A DNA stretch of 49,614 nt, taken from assembly GCA_019247515.1 (NCBI GenBank), contig JAFAOS010000048.1, forward strand, positions 1-49,614, read 5' to 3'. The position numbers and the translations under genes were made by a program. Below, piece by piece: positions 15,145 to 23,726 of this stretch (position 1 is the stretch's first letter; each line of letters starts with the position of its first letter). The notes under the pieces are model-generated. The model saw only the letters and a program-made list of their open reading frames with translations, had not been told where the DNA came from and searched no databases. This stretch comes from Chloroflexota bacterium. Its GTDB lineage: Bacteria > Chloroflexota > UBA6077 > CF-72.

Positions 15145-16116
15145 TTGATCGAGCTCGCGGAGATGCTGCCGCCCACGCCCAGCCCGCTCTGGACGTTGTG
15201 CCGTCAGATGGGCGTGGACTACGCCGTCGGCGGCTTGCCCTACGACGACCCGCTCAACGGGGACGACGCGCCGTGGGACTATATGCCGCTGTTGCGCATG
15301 AAGCAGCGCTACGAGAACGCCGGTTTCAAACTGGCGGTCATCGAGGCGCGCCCGCCGTACAACAACGTCAAGCGTGGCCTGCCGGGTCGTGACGCGGAGA
15401 TCGCGGGCATCTGCACACTGATCGAGAACATGGGCAGACTGCGGATCCCGGTCTGGTGCTACGAGTGGATGACGGACTTCAACTGGCTGCGCACCAGTAC
15501 CAGCGTGCCGTCGCGCGGCGGCTCGGTGGTAACCGGCTACGAGCATGCACTCATGCGCGACGCCCCGCCGTCACCGCTCGGTCCTCTTTCCGAGGAGGAA
15601 TTGTGGACCAACCTCGAGTATTTCTTGCGGAAAGTGGTACCGGTTGCCGAGAAGTGGAACGTCAAGCTCGCGATGCACCCCGACGATCCGCCGTTGTCTC
15701 CGGTTCGCGGAGTGGGACGGATCATGCGCAGCGTGGACAACTACCAGCGGCTGATCGACCTGGTGCCCAGCCCGGTGAACGGCGTCACATTGTGCCAGGG
15801 AAATTTCACGCTGATGACGGACGACCTTCCGTCAGTCATCCGTCACTTCGGTGCGCAGCAAAAGGTGTTCTTCGTCCATTTTCGCGACGTGCGCGGCACC
15901 GTCGAGAACTTCGTGGAGACCTGGCACGACGACGGCAAGACCGACCTGCTGGCGTGCATGCGCGCCTATCGCGACGTGGGGTTCGAGGGCGTCCTCCGGC
16001 CGGACCACGTGCCGACCGTGGAGGGCGAAGCCAACGACCAGCCGGCTTACTCGGTCTACGGGCGGCTGTACGCCATCGGGTATATCCGCGGGCTGCGCGA
16101 GGCGGTCTACGCGTAG
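15145..16116 (+). CDS. uxuA: Mannonate dehydratase-like TIM-barrel protein
   Basis: A 323-residue protein of the UxuA family, which dehydrates D-mannonate to 2-keto-3-deoxygluconate with a divalent metal. Family landmarks are LAMHPDDPP (metal-binding His/Asp), GVTLCQGNF (Cys/His region), VHFRDVRG and the C-terminal LRPDHVP, all present and in order. It is shorter than E. coli UxuA (394) but close to the compact forms found in Gram-positives and Chloroflexota-like genomes. The start is TTG 15145 or ATG 15163; AGAGAAA precedes the first and GGAG abuts the second. A kinase for its product lies at 42055. Its last codons (TACGCGTAG) are copied into the downstream 40-bp tandem repeat. Confidence 0.85.
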   Translation: MIELAEMLPPTPSPLWTLCRQMGVDYAVGGLPYDDPLNGDDAPWDYMPLLRMKQRYENAGFKLAVIEARPPYNNVKRGLPGRDAEIAGICTLIENMGRLRIPVWCYEWMTDFNWLRTSTSVPSRGGSVVTGYEHALMRDAPPSPLGPLSEEELWTNLEYFLRKVVPVAEKWNVKLAMHPDDPPLSPVRGVGRIMRSVDNYQRLIDLVPSPVNGVTLCQGNFTLMTDDLPSVIRHFGAQQKVFFVHFRDVRGTVENFVETWHDDGKTDLLACMRAYRDVGFEGVLRPDHVPTVEGEANDQPAYSVYGRLYAIGYIRGLREAVYA

Positions 16117-16250
16117 CCCTCACCCCGCCCTCTCCCAGAGGGAGAGGGTACTTACGCCTAGCCCACCACCCCTCCCAGCGGGAGAGGGTACTTACGCGTA
16201 GCCCACCACCTCTCCCTCTGGGAGAGGTCGCGCGAAGCGCGGGTGAGGGT
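16108..16250. repeat. 40-bp tandem repeat with REP-like hairpins
   Basis: Exact 40-bp periodicity: GGAGAGGGTACTTACGC begins at 16141 and 16181, followed by TAGCCCACCACC, and a third GGAGAGG starts at 16221. CTCCCAGAGGGAG-type inverted repeats occur in each unit. The 5' edge overlaps the end of the mannonate dehydratase gene (TACGCGTAGCCC) and the 3' edge reaches the RraA stop. Similar CTCTCCCTCTGGGA sequence is found at 35360-35385. It may serve as a bidirectional transcript end. Confidence 0.8.
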
Positions 16251-16252
16251 GC

Positions 16253-16996
16253 TTACTGGTTGCGCCGCCAGGCCTCGTACTCGCCGCGCGCCGCGTCGCT
16301 GAGCGGGTAGTAGGTACGCAGGTCACCGCCCTCGGAGAGTCGCAGGCGGCTGAACTCCTCCCACTCCACGTGTTCCGACGCCTTGCGGGCAAGCTCACCC
16401 GCGAGTTGGATCGGCACTACGACGGCGCCGTCGTCGTCGGCAATGATCAGGTCACCAGGCAGCACGGTCACGCCGCCGCACGCGATCGGCACGTTGACTG
16501 CCGCCGGATAGATACGGGTCTGCGTGTGGAAGTTGGGCGTCACGCCCCGCAGCCACAGACCAAGTCCGAGCTTCTTGATCTCCGCCGAGTCCCGAACGCA
16601 ACCGTCGATGACCACGCCCGCGCCCCCGCGGCCCTTGAAGTAGGTCATCATCATCGAGCCGAAGACTCCGCTGGTCATGTCGCCTCGCGCGTCGACGACC
16701 ACGACGTCGCCCCTTCGCGCGTGATACAGCACGTGGCGATGCAACTGGCGTTCGGGGTCCACGTACTCGGATTGCGGATACAGGTCCTCGCGCAGCGGCA
16801 TGAACTGCAAAGTGAGTGCTGGGCCGACGATCGACACGCCAGGCGTCATGCACGCCGGTCCGTGCATGAACGCGTTGCGGATTCCCAGGCGATTCAGCTC
16901 GCCGCTGGCGGTGGCGCTGCCGACGTGCTTCAGAGCGTCAACCAGCGCGCGCGGAGGGCGCTTGATGTCGCGCGTCCTGATTGGCTGCTCGGTCAT
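16253..16996 (-). CDS. RraA-like aldolase/decarboxylase
   Basis: A 247-residue member of the RraA fold, which includes 4-hydroxy-4-methyl-2-oxoglutarate aldolase and oxaloacetate decarboxylase as well as the RNase E inhibitor RraA. Landmarks are GPALTLQFMPL, GDVVVVDARGDMTSGVFGSMM, and GGAGVVIDGCVRDSAEI, where the Arg-Asp pair binds metal and substrate, followed by PIACGGVTVLPGDLIIADDDGAVVVP. I chose the ATG (MTEQPIRTRD) 10 bp after the stop of the sugar-binding protein; the open frame upstream lies inside that gene. It is the last gene of the transporter operon, so the imported compound is probably a sugar acid or a precursor of a pyruvate-releasing aldol. Confidence 0.88.
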   Translation of the reverse strand: MTEQPIRTRDIKRPPRALVDALKHVGSATASGELNRLGIRNAFMHGPACMTPGVSIVGPALTLQFMPLREDLYPQSEYVDPERQLHRHVLYHARRGDVVVVDARGDMTSGVFGSMMMTYFKGRGGAGVVIDGCVRDSAEIKKLGLGLWLRGVTPNFHTQTRIYPAAVNVPIACGGVTVLPGDLIIADDDGAVVVPIQLAGELARKASEHVEWEEFSRLRLSEGGDLRTYYPLSDAARGEYEAWRRNQ

Positions 16997-17006
16997 CGCA
17001 CGTGCG

Positions 17007-18422
17007 TCAGGTGTTGGCGCCGTGGGCTTTGAAGACCTCCACCATCGCGTCGTTCGCCTGCTGAACGGATTCCGGGACCCCCATGCCTTTGACGATGACA
17101 TTCTGGACCATGTCCGGGATAATCAGGCGCGTCTGGACTTCGCCAAGCGCCGCGAACATGTTGGCGTCGGGCGCCGCCGGGTAACTGACGTCCCGGCCGC
17201 CTTTCAGGAGGTCGGGATAGAACTCGAACTGAGGCTTGCTGGTCCAGAACTCGTCTTTGGTGCCGTTCTGATAGATGGGGTACCAGCGTCCGCCAACCTT
17301 GCTGTACAGCGCCTGAAGCCTGGCCGGATCCATCAGGTAATTGATCAGGTCTTTGCCGCCATCCACGTTCTTACTGCTCTGGAAGATCGACCAGGACCAC
17401 GAGCCGGAGCTGCTGTACGAGCCGGATTTGCCCGCCGGCATGGGCGCCATCGTCGAGTTGTTGAGCAGATCCTTGTCGTTATCGACCATCCAGCCGTAAA
17501 TCGACGGCGGGTTGAGCACGAACGCGGCTTGCTTCTTCTGGAAAGCCGCGTTATTGCCAGTGTCGTCCCAGGTTGGCGAATCTGGCGGAATGATCTTGGA
17601 GTCCCACCAGCCTTTGATGCGGTTCATCGCCGAGATGGTTTCGGGACTGTTCAGCGCCACCTTGCCTTCTTTGTCGACCAGGGCGCCGCCGTCGTTCCAG
17701 ATGATGGCCAGCGTATTGCCGAAACAGTCGGGCGTGCGGCCGAGCGTGAACCCGAAGGCGTACAGGTCGGGTGGATTGTTGATCTTCTGACACATCGCGG
17801 TCAGGTCGTCGAGCGTCTTGGGGGGGTCCGTGGAGCCGCTGGCTTGCTTGATCAGGTCAGTGCGCGCGAACAGCGGCGAAGAATCGGCTTCGAAGGGGAT
17901 GCCGTAGTAACTGCTGCCGATTCTGTACAGCGGCTCGACAAAGCTCCAGAAGCCGCCGCTCTGAGCGCTGGTGGCCTTCCACACGTCCGAAACATCGACC
18001 AGCAGGTTGCGGCTGGCGTAGTCGACCACATTCGAGGCGGCGGTGAGCATCACCACGTCCGGCGGAGCTTTGGCTTCGATCGCGGCAGCCAGCTTCTGGG
18101 GAAACTGGGCGTTTTCGACCACCACGTATTCCACCTGCGTGTTGTTCGCCGAGCCCCATTGCTGCATCTGGTCGCCGAGCAGTTTGTCGCCGTCAGGCGT
18201 GAACGACTGCCAGCCCCAGATCGTCAGCTTGGTGCCGTTGGACTTCCCAGTTCCGCCAGACGCGGCGCCGGCGGCAGCCGGCGCTGGCGCGGTCGTCGGG
18301 GTAGGTGCAGGCGCCTGGGAGCAGGCCGCGGCGAGCAGCACGCCCGCACCCAGACCCACAAAGCGAAGAAAATCCCGTCGTCTCGGAAGGCCGCGGCCGT
18401 TGTCGTATTGATCCTGAGCCAT
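17007..18422 (-). CDS. Sugar ABC transporter substrate-binding lipoprotein
   Basis: A 471-residue extracellular solute-binding protein of the family 1 (MalE/UgpB) type. The N-terminus has a twin-arginine motif (RRRDFLRFVG) followed by a hydrophobic stretch and a lipobox-like LLAAAC, so export by Tat and lipid anchoring at the cysteine are likely. A Pro/Ala/Thr-rich spacer (APTPTTAPAPAAAG) precedes the binding domain, which starts at TKLTIWGWQSF. Trp- and Tyr-rich segments (WDDTGNNAAFQ, YSSSGSWSWSIF) are consistent with carbohydrate stacking. AAGGGG lies 8 nt before ATG 18422, which is why I prefer it to ATG 18428. It follows permease 2 by 20 bp. The ligand is unknown. Confidence 0.92.
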   Translation of the reverse strand: MAQDQYDNGRGLPRRRDFLRFVGLGAGVLLAAACSQAPAPTPTTAPAPAAAGAASGGTGKSNGTKLTIWGWQSFTPDGDKLLGDQMQQWGSANNTQVEYVVVENAQFPQKLAAAIEAKAPPDVVMLTAASNVVDYASRNLLVDVSDVWKATSAQSGGFWSFVEPLYRIGSSYYGIPFEADSSPLFARTDLIKQASGSTDPPKTLDDLTAMCQKINNPPDLYAFGFTLGRTPDCFGNTLAIIWNDGGALVDKEGKVALNSPETISAMNRIKGWWDSKIIPPDSPTWDDTGNNAAFQKKQAAFVLNPPSIYGWMVDNDKDLLNNSTMAPMPAGKSGSYSSSGSWSWSIFQSSKNVDGGKDLINYLMDPARLQALYSKVGGRWYPIYQNGTKDEFWTSKPQFEFYPDLLKGGRDVSYPAAPDANMFAALGEVQTRLIIPDMVQNVIVKGMGVPESVQQANDAMVEVFKAHGANT

Positions 18423-18442
18423 CTGCATGTCCCCTTCGAATT

Positions 18443-19279
18443 TCAGCCTTTGACGCTGCCAGCCGCCAGGCCGGACACCACCCAGCGCTGCGAAATGACG
18501 TACACCAACGCCGGTGGCAGCGTCCCCATTAACGAAGCCGCCATCATTGGCCCCCATGGAAAGGTGTCGCCTCGCACGAGGCCGATCAGCCCGAGGGTGA
18601 GGGTCTTTTGCGAGTCGCTGCCGATAAACACCAGTGCATAGAGAAACTCGTTCCAGGACAGGGTGAAGGCGAACAGCGCGACAACCGCGAGCGCCGGCAA
18701 CGCGATCGGCACCATGATCCGCGCGAGGGCCTGGACGCGTGAGCAGCCGTCGATCAGCGCCGCGTCCTCCAGTTCCGCCGGTACGTTGCGGAAGTAGCCA
18801 ATCATCATCCATGTCGCAAATGGGACTGTGAACGTCAGATAGGTGACCATCAAGCCGACGATGTTGTCGATCAGACCCAACGAGTAGATCACCTGGAACA
18901 TGGGGATGAACAGGAGCGTGCCCGGCACCAGGTACGTGACGACGACGCCGCGAGCGACCCAGGGACGTCCCGCAAACGTCAGGCGCACGATGGCGTACGC
19001 CGCGAGCGTCCCGATAATCATCGCGGCGCTGGTGGTGACCAGCGTCACCACCAGGCTGTTCTGGATGTAGTGCAGAAACGGCGTCTGCGTCAGCACAAAT
19101 GCGAAGTGGTCGCCGGTGATCTGGCTGGGGAACAGCGACGCTTCGCGATAAATCAGCAGATTTGGCTTGATCGACGTGACGACAATCCAGTACAGCGGCA
19201 CGATCGTCCACACGAAAAAGAACAGCAGACCGATGGTGTGCACGAGTCGTCGAACCAGGCGTCCACGTGAGCGAGTCAT
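18443..19279 (-). CDS. Sugar ABC transporter permease (MalG/UgpE-like)
   Basis: A 278-residue inner-membrane permease with six predicted membrane segments, beginning MTRSRGRLVRRL followed by LLFFFVWTIVPLYWIVVTS. The cytoplasmic EAA loop that docks the ATPase reads ELEDAALIDGCSRVQALARIMVPIALP, with the conserved D and G. Its ATG overlaps the stop of the upstream permease (ATGA), so the two are translationally coupled. With the lipoprotein and the other permease it forms a CUT1-type importer. No ATPase gene is present; such systems often borrow a shared MsmK/UgpC-type ATPase. Confidence 0.93.
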   Translation of the reverse strand: MTRSRGRLVRRLVHTIGLLFFFVWTIVPLYWIVVTSIKPNLLIYREASLFPSQITGDHFAFVLTQTPFLHYIQNSLVVTLVTTSAAMIIGTLAAYAIVRLTFAGRPWVARGVVVTYLVPGTLLFIPMFQVIYSLGLIDNIVGLMVTYLTFTVPFATWMMIGYFRNVPAELEDAALIDGCSRVQALARIMVPIALPALAVVALFAFTLSWNEFLYALVFIGSDSQKTLTLGLIGLVRGDTFPWGPMMAASLMGTLPPALVYVISQRWVVSGLAAGSVKG

Positions 19280-20241
19280 CGTTCCGAACTGAGGAGCCGC
19301 CGTGTCAGGAAATAGATCAACACCATGAAAAATGGCGTGAATACCAGCGAGATGGTAGCGCCCATGCCGAGCCGCTGCGCACCGGCGACGCCGACCTGGT
19401 ACGCCAGCATGGGAAAGGTCATCGTCGCCCCGGCCGGACCACCATTGGTCAGGACGTAAATGAAGTTGATGCTGGTCGCCGTCCAGATGGTGGACAGCAT
19501 TGCGGTGATGACGATGATGTTGGCCAGGCCGGGCAGCGTGATGTGGCGGAAACGACCGACCATATCCGCGCCATCGATTTCGGCGGCCTCGTACAGCTCG
19601 CCTGGAATGGCTTGCAACCCGGCCAGGAACATCATCGCCCAGAAGGGTGTGCTGGCCCACACCACGGCCAGGACGACCGCCCACAACGCGAGGTCGTAAT
19701 TGCCGAGCCACTGGATCAGGTCATGCGTGAGGCCCAGCCGCAGCAGGATGAGATTCAGCAGGCCCACCGAGCTACCGTCATACATCCACTTCCAGGTCAG
19801 ACCCACGATCAGGCTCGGGACGGCCCACGGCAGAAAGAACAACGCGCGCAGGGCGGTCCGGCCGCGAAAGTGCTCGTTGAGCAGCAGCGCCATCGCCATC
19901 CCGAGCACGAACTTGCAGGCATCGGCGGCCAGGGTGAACACGACCGTGACGCGCACCGATTGCCAGAACTGGCCGCTCAAGTCGCGGCCCGTGAACAGGT
20001 CCTGGTAGTTGCCGAATCCCACCCAGACGCCCGGGCTGCCGACGAACTTGGCCTGGAAGCTCAGCAGAATCGCGGAGACAAACGGATACGCGATCAGCCC
20101 GAGCAGCACCAGCAGGCACGGGGCCAGAAAGAACCACGCGGTCGCCCAGTCACGCCCGAGGGTCCGCCGCAGACTCAGTGCCGCTGGCGGCGCGCCACGC
20201 GTTCCAACACCAACGAACCTGCCCAGGGCTCGGACGGCCAT
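19276..20241 (-). CDS. Sugar ABC transporter permease (MalF/UgpA-like)
   Basis: A 321-residue inner-membrane permease. After a basic leader, TAWFFLAPCLLVLLGLIAYPF is the first membrane helix; FGNYQDLFTG and the ALRALFFLPWAVPSLIVGLTWKWMYDG segment are standard for the family. The EAA loop reads ELYEAAEIDGADMVGRFRHITLPGL. It is the first gene of the leftward transporter operon (permease, permease, lipoprotein, RraA). The divergent LLM oxidoreductase gene starts 65 bp away, leaving a short shared promoter region. Confidence 0.93.
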   Translation of the reverse strand: MAVRALGRFVGVGTRGAPPAALSLRRTLGRDWATAWFFLAPCLLVLLGLIAYPFVSAILLSFQAKFVGSPGVWVGFGNYQDLFTGRDLSGQFWQSVRVTVVFTLAADACKFVLGMAMALLLNEHFRGRTALRALFFLPWAVPSLIVGLTWKWMYDGSSVGLLNLILLRLGLTHDLIQWLGNYDLALWAVVLAVVWASTPFWAMMFLAGLQAIPGELYEAAEIDGADMVGRFRHITLPGLANIIVITAMLSTIWTATSINFIYVLTNGGPAGATMTFPMLAYQVGVAGAQRLGMGATISLVFTPFFMVLIYFLTRRLLSSER

Positions 20242-20306
20242 GAAAGTGCTGACCCCGAGGGTACGCCCTGGCCGCTGACGGCGCCAGTGGCTACATTCGC
20301 CGTCAT

Positions 20307-21236
20307 ATGCAGCAGAATCATCCAGTTCCAGGCAAGCTCGGCGCGCGGCCGTTCCGCTTCGGCGTCATCGCCGCCAGTGCCCGCTCAGCCGACGAGTGGC
20401 TCGCCCGAGTCCGCCGCGCCGAGTCACTCGGCTACCACACGCTGGTCATCCCCGACAATCTCCGCTTCACCCTGGCGCCGCTGCCCGCCCTGGCTGTGGC
20501 CGCGGCGGCCACCCGCACGCTGCGCCTGGGCACCTACGTGCTGGCCAACGACCTGCGGCACCCGGTGATGCTGGCCAAGGATGTCGCCACGCTCGACCTG
20601 CTCTCGGGCGGGCGCTTCGAGCTTGGCGTCGGCGCCGGTCGGCCGGACTCCGCCGCCGAAAACCGCATGTTGGGCCTCGCGTTCGATGCCGGCGGCGTCC
20701 GGGTCGGCCGACTGGCGGAGTCGCTGGGCATCCTGAAGGCGCTACTCGCGGGTCGGCAGCCGGGCGCCGATGGCACGTACTACCACTCGGCCGAAGCCGA
20801 GATCTCGCCGCTGCCGCTGCAGCAGCCGCGCCTACCGATCCTGGTCGCCGGCAGCGGTCGGCAGTTGCTGAGCCTGGCGGCGCGCGAAGCCGACATCATT
20901 GGTCTCGGGCTGCCGCCAGACAGCACCGAGGCGACCGCCGCCGAGCGCATCGAGTGGATCCGACAAGCCGCTGGCGAGCGCTTCGGCGAGATCGAGCTCA
21001 ACATCAACCTCATGGCGGTGGGCGACCAGGTGCCGCGCTGGATGGCCGCGCGCATGGGAGTCACCGCCCGGGACCTTGCCGCGCGCGGTTCGATTGCCGC
21101 GCTGGCCGGCAGCGTCGATCAGATGTGCCAGGAGCTGGTCCAGCGCCGCGCACGCCTCGGCCTGTCGTATGTGCTGGTGTCCGACGAGCTCATGGAGACC
21201 TTCGCGGCCGTCGTGGAGCGCCTGGCCGGTCAGTGA
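20307..21236 (+). CDS. LLM-class F420-dependent oxidoreductase
   Basis: A 309-residue luciferase-like monooxygenase-fold protein, resembling the TIGR03621-type F420 group. It begins FRFGVIAASARSADEWLARVRRAESLGYHTLVIPDN, then TRTLRLGTYVLANDLRHPVMLAKDVATLDLLSGGRFELGVGAG, which carries the cofactor-binding bulge and the usual GR-ELGVGAG turn. LPILVAGSGRQLLSLAAREADIIGL near the middle is also typical. F420 rather than FMN as cofactor is inferred from family resemblance. It ends with a 7-bp overlap with the convergent small gene of the glycosylation locus and is unlikely to be functionally tied to it. Confidence 0.9.
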   Translation: MQQNHPVPGKLGARPFRFGVIAASARSADEWLARVRRAESLGYHTLVIPDNLRFTLAPLPALAVAAAATRTLRLGTYVLANDLRHPVMLAKDVATLDLLSGGRFELGVGAGRPDSAAENRMLGLAFDAGGVRVGRLAESLGILKALLAGRQPGADGTYYHSAEAEISPLPLQQPRLPILVAGSGRQLLSLAAREADIIGLGLPPDSTEATAAERIEWIRQAAGERFGEIELNINLMAVGDQVPRWMAARMGVTARDLAARGSIAALAGSVDQMCQELVQRRARLGLSYVLVSDELMETFAAVVERLAGQ

Positions 21237-21568
21237 CCGGTGCCAGGCTCGGTGAGCGCAACGTCGAAGCCTTCCAGCCCTGGGAAACGGAACTGGGGCC
21301 TGCTCCAATCGATGCATTCGAGCATCTGTTGCTCGGTCGAGGTCCACTCGTCAGTTCGACCTTCAATGGCGCGCAGGATGCCGCGCGCGCCGAGCCACTT
21401 GCCGTAGGCGCGTTCTCGACCCAGTTCGTCGGCGCGTTGCACCGCGTCGGCCATCTCAAGCTGCGCGGCGTGACTCAGCGCATCGCACAGGGCCTGCAGC
21501 TCCGCGTAATGCGCGGGCAGGGCGCAATCGGGGCCGCGAGTGTATGGCCCGCCGCCGAACGGCGTCAT
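21230..21568 (-). CDS. Small hypothetical protein at the end of the glycosylation operon
   Basis: A 112-residue acidic soluble protein (MTPFGGGPYTRGPDCALPAH..., then a helical stretch with ELQALCDALSHAAQLEMADAVQRADELG). I do not recognise a family. It is supported by an ATGA overlap with the stop of the upstream glycosyltransferase, the same coupling seen throughout this operon. A longer form from 21583 is open but lacks that coupling. It is the last gene of the leftward arm and overlaps the 3' end of the LLM gene by 7 bp. Confidence 0.65.
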   Translation of the reverse strand: MTPFGGGPYTRGPDCALPAHYAELQALCDALSHAAQLEMADAVQRADELGRERAYGKWLGARGILRAIEGRTDEWTSTEQQMLECIDWSRPQFRFPGLEGFDVALTEPGTGH

Positions 21569-22647
21569 AACGCGGTGGTCCACTCAGCCGCCAGTGTACG
21601 CTCGAGCGCCGCGTTCAGCTGTGCAGCCCGGCGGGCAAAGGTGTGCTCGGACAGGACTCGCTTTCGAGCCGCGGAGCCGATGGCGCCGCGTCGCTCAGCC
21701 GCGAGCCCATCGAGGTGCGCTTCGACGTCGGCGCGCGAATTGGCCAGCAACACTTCCCGGCCCGGTTCCAGCACGGACTCCAGCCCGGGCCAGGTGTCGG
21801 TGATGATGCACGCGCCGCACGCGGCGGCCTCGAACAGGCGCGAGGCGGGCGACCAACCGTAGGCGCGCATCGCTTCCCGAGTGAGATTCAATGTCGCGAG
21901 CGTGCTCGAGTAAAAGGCGGCATGCTCGCGTGGATACAGGTGGACGATGTGTCGGACATTGGCCGGCAGGTCCATCGGCGGGTACTGCGGACCGGCGAGC
22001 AGGAATCGGTCGCGCGGCCGACGTTCGGCCGTGTGCAGCAACAGCTCCTGCAGGCGCGGCTGGCGATCGGCCGCGTAGGTCCCCATGTACCCGAGCACAC
22101 CGGCGAAACGCGGGTCCGGCGGGACCGGGCGGTACAGCTCCGGATCGACACCACACAGCAGCGCTTCGGCGTGTCGTGCATGCCAGCGCTGCTCCAGCTC
22201 CTCGAGCGCGGGTCCGCCGGTGAATGAAAAATAGACTTCGAAGTACGGGATCTGCTCGCCGCGCAGGTAGTCGGTCTGGCCGGACCTGGACAGCTCGGTG
22301 AGCGTGACTGGCGTATCGATGTCGTAGAAGAACAGTGGCCGCCCGGTGGTCGTCAGCCAGTCGACAATCGCGGCGCCCTCGCGCACGTAAGAGCCGACGA
22401 GCACCGCGTCCGCCGACTGGACCGCGCCAGCGGTTTCGCTCCGCCAGTCGTCATAGAACCGCAGGTCGCAGTAGTCGGCGACCGGTACGTCGCGGTTCGA
22501 GCGGTACCACTCGACATCGCGTTCCAGGAAGGTGATTTCCCAGCCAAGCGCGGCAAGCTCGCGAGACAGGCCGCGGAACGGAATGGCGTGACCATTGCCC
22601 CACGACGACGACAGGCTCAAACCGTAGATCGCCAGGCGGCGCGTCAT
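21565..22647 (-). CDS. CgeB-like glycosyltransferase (copy 1)
   Basis: A 360-residue GT-B glycosyltransferase of the CgeB/DUF3880-Glyco_trans_1_2 type. The N-terminal Rossmann half begins RLAIYGLSLSSSWGNGHAIPFRG; FFYDIDTPVTLTELSRSG is the inter-domain acidic stretch; the C-terminal nucleotide-sugar half has VLGYMGTYAADRQPRLQELL, MRAYGWSPASRLFEAAACGACIITDTWPGL (the E of FEAA probably contacts the donor ribose) and EHTFARRAAQLNAAL. Start ATG overlaps the upstream stop by 4 bp. It is a paralogue of the gene at 29785, with the same length. Donor and acceptor sugars unknown. Confidence 0.88.
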   Translation of the reverse strand: MTRRLAIYGLSLSSSWGNGHAIPFRGLSRELAALGWEITFLERDVEWYRSNRDVPVADYCDLRFYDDWRSETAGAVQSADAVLVGSYVREGAAIVDWLTTTGRPLFFYDIDTPVTLTELSRSGQTDYLRGEQIPYFEVYFSFTGGPALEELEQRWHARHAEALLCGVDPELYRPVPPDPRFAGVLGYMGTYAADRQPRLQELLLHTAERRPRDRFLLAGPQYPPMDLPANVRHIVHLYPREHAAFYSSTLATLNLTREAMRAYGWSPASRLFEAAACGACIITDTWPGLESVLEPGREVLLANSRADVEAHLDGLAAERRGAIGSAARKRVLSEHTFARRAAQLNAALERTLAAEWTTAL

Positions 22648-23726
22648 CTGGCATATTCCAGCGCGAGGGCCGTGTCGAGCTCGAGGGCACGCCGCGCGTA
22701 CGTGTGATCGACAAGTACGCGGTGACGGGCCGCGGCGCCGATGCTCGCCGCGCGTGAGCCGTCGATGGCGCGGAGGTACGCGGCAATATCGGCCGCGCTC
22801 GAGGCGACCAGTATCTCCGACTCCGGACAGAAAAAGGTCGAGATTCCCTCCCACGCGTCGGTCACGACGCACGCTGCGCACCCGGCGGCCTCGAAGACGC
22901 GCGTCGGTGGGCTGTAGCCGGTGGATGCCATGTCGGAGCGATTGATATTGAGCACCAGGCGCGCCGAGCAATTCCAGCCGCGATGCTCCGCGGTGGGGAC
23001 GTGTCCGATCCAGCGCACGTTGGAGGGCAGGGGCACGTCGCCCCAGCCGTTGCCGCCAAGCACAAGCGACGACTCGGGCGACAACTCGGCGGCGCGGAAG
23101 AACAGGTCGTGCACCCGCTGCTCGCGGTCAGGCATGCGGTTGCCCATGAACAGCAGATCGCAGGCTCGGGTTGGATCGGGCCGGACGGGGAAGTATTCGT
23201 CAGGGTCGACGGCGTTGTAGACAAGCAGTGTCCGTCGCGCGCCAAGCCGTGCGTACGCGGATTGGACCGGTGGACCGCCGCCATACAGCAGGATCAGATC
23301 GAACCTGGGGATGAGTGACCTGAACGTGTCTGGCGCATCCGGCGGCTCCGCGCGGGCGGCAGCCAGCGTCTGAGGCGCGTCCACGTCCCAGAAGGCTACC
23401 CGCGTGTCAGGCTGTTGCAAGTCGAGGACCGCCGCGGCCAGCTCCATGTCCCAACCACCGACCCCGCTGCACTTGGCGACAAGGTCCGCGCCACGCGCGC
23501 GCTCCAGCTCGATCGCGAGGTCGCTCCAGTCGTGACACACGCGGACCTCCGCGTACGGTGGCTCCTCCAGCAGGTCACGATGCGCCTGGCGCTCGTAGAG
23601 GTCCGGTTCGACGAACACGATGTGATGGCCGCGATCGTGAAGCGCCTTGCAGATGCCGCGGTAGTAGGTAGCGGCGCCATTCCAGTACGCGGACACGAGG
23701 CTGGAGCCGAACAGGACGATCTTCAC
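22644..23726 (-). CDS. CgeB-like glycosyltransferase (copy 2)
   Basis: A 360-residue GT-B glycosyltransferase, more diverged than copies 1 and 3. It starts VKIVLFGSSLVSAYWNGAATYYRGICKAL, has AFWDVDAPQTLAAARAEP in the same place as the FYDIDTP stretch of copy 1, then CDLLFMGNRMPDREQRVHDLFF and TGYSPPTRVFEAAGCAACVVTDAWEGI for the donor site. The start is GTG 23726 in a GTGA overlap with the upstream stop, which also gives exactly the length of copies 1 and 3. The longer open frame upstream reads into the neighbouring gene and was not used. Confidence 0.88.
   Translation of the reverse strand: MKIVLFGSSLVSAYWNGAATYYRGICKALHDRGHHIVFVEPDLYERQAHRDLLEEPPYAEVRVCHDWSDLAIELERARGADLVAKCSGVGGWDMELAAAVLDLQQPDTRVAFWDVDAPQTLAAARAEPPDAPDTFRSLIPRFDLILLYGGGPPVQSAYARLGARRTLLVYNAVDPDEYFPVRPDPTRACDLLFMGNRMPDREQRVHDLFFRAAELSPESSLVLGGNGWGDVPLPSNVRWIGHVPTAEHRGWNCSARLVLNINRSDMASTGYSPPTRVFEAAGCAACVVTDAWEGISTFFCPESEILVASSAADIAAYLRAIDGSRAASIGAAARHRVLVDHTYARRALELDTALALEYAR

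Noticed and set aside
18429..19211. N-terminal extension of the sugar-binding protein to 734 residues
   Set aside because: It reads through the permease gene in another frame. The Tat signal and lipobox just after ATG 18422 fix the true start.
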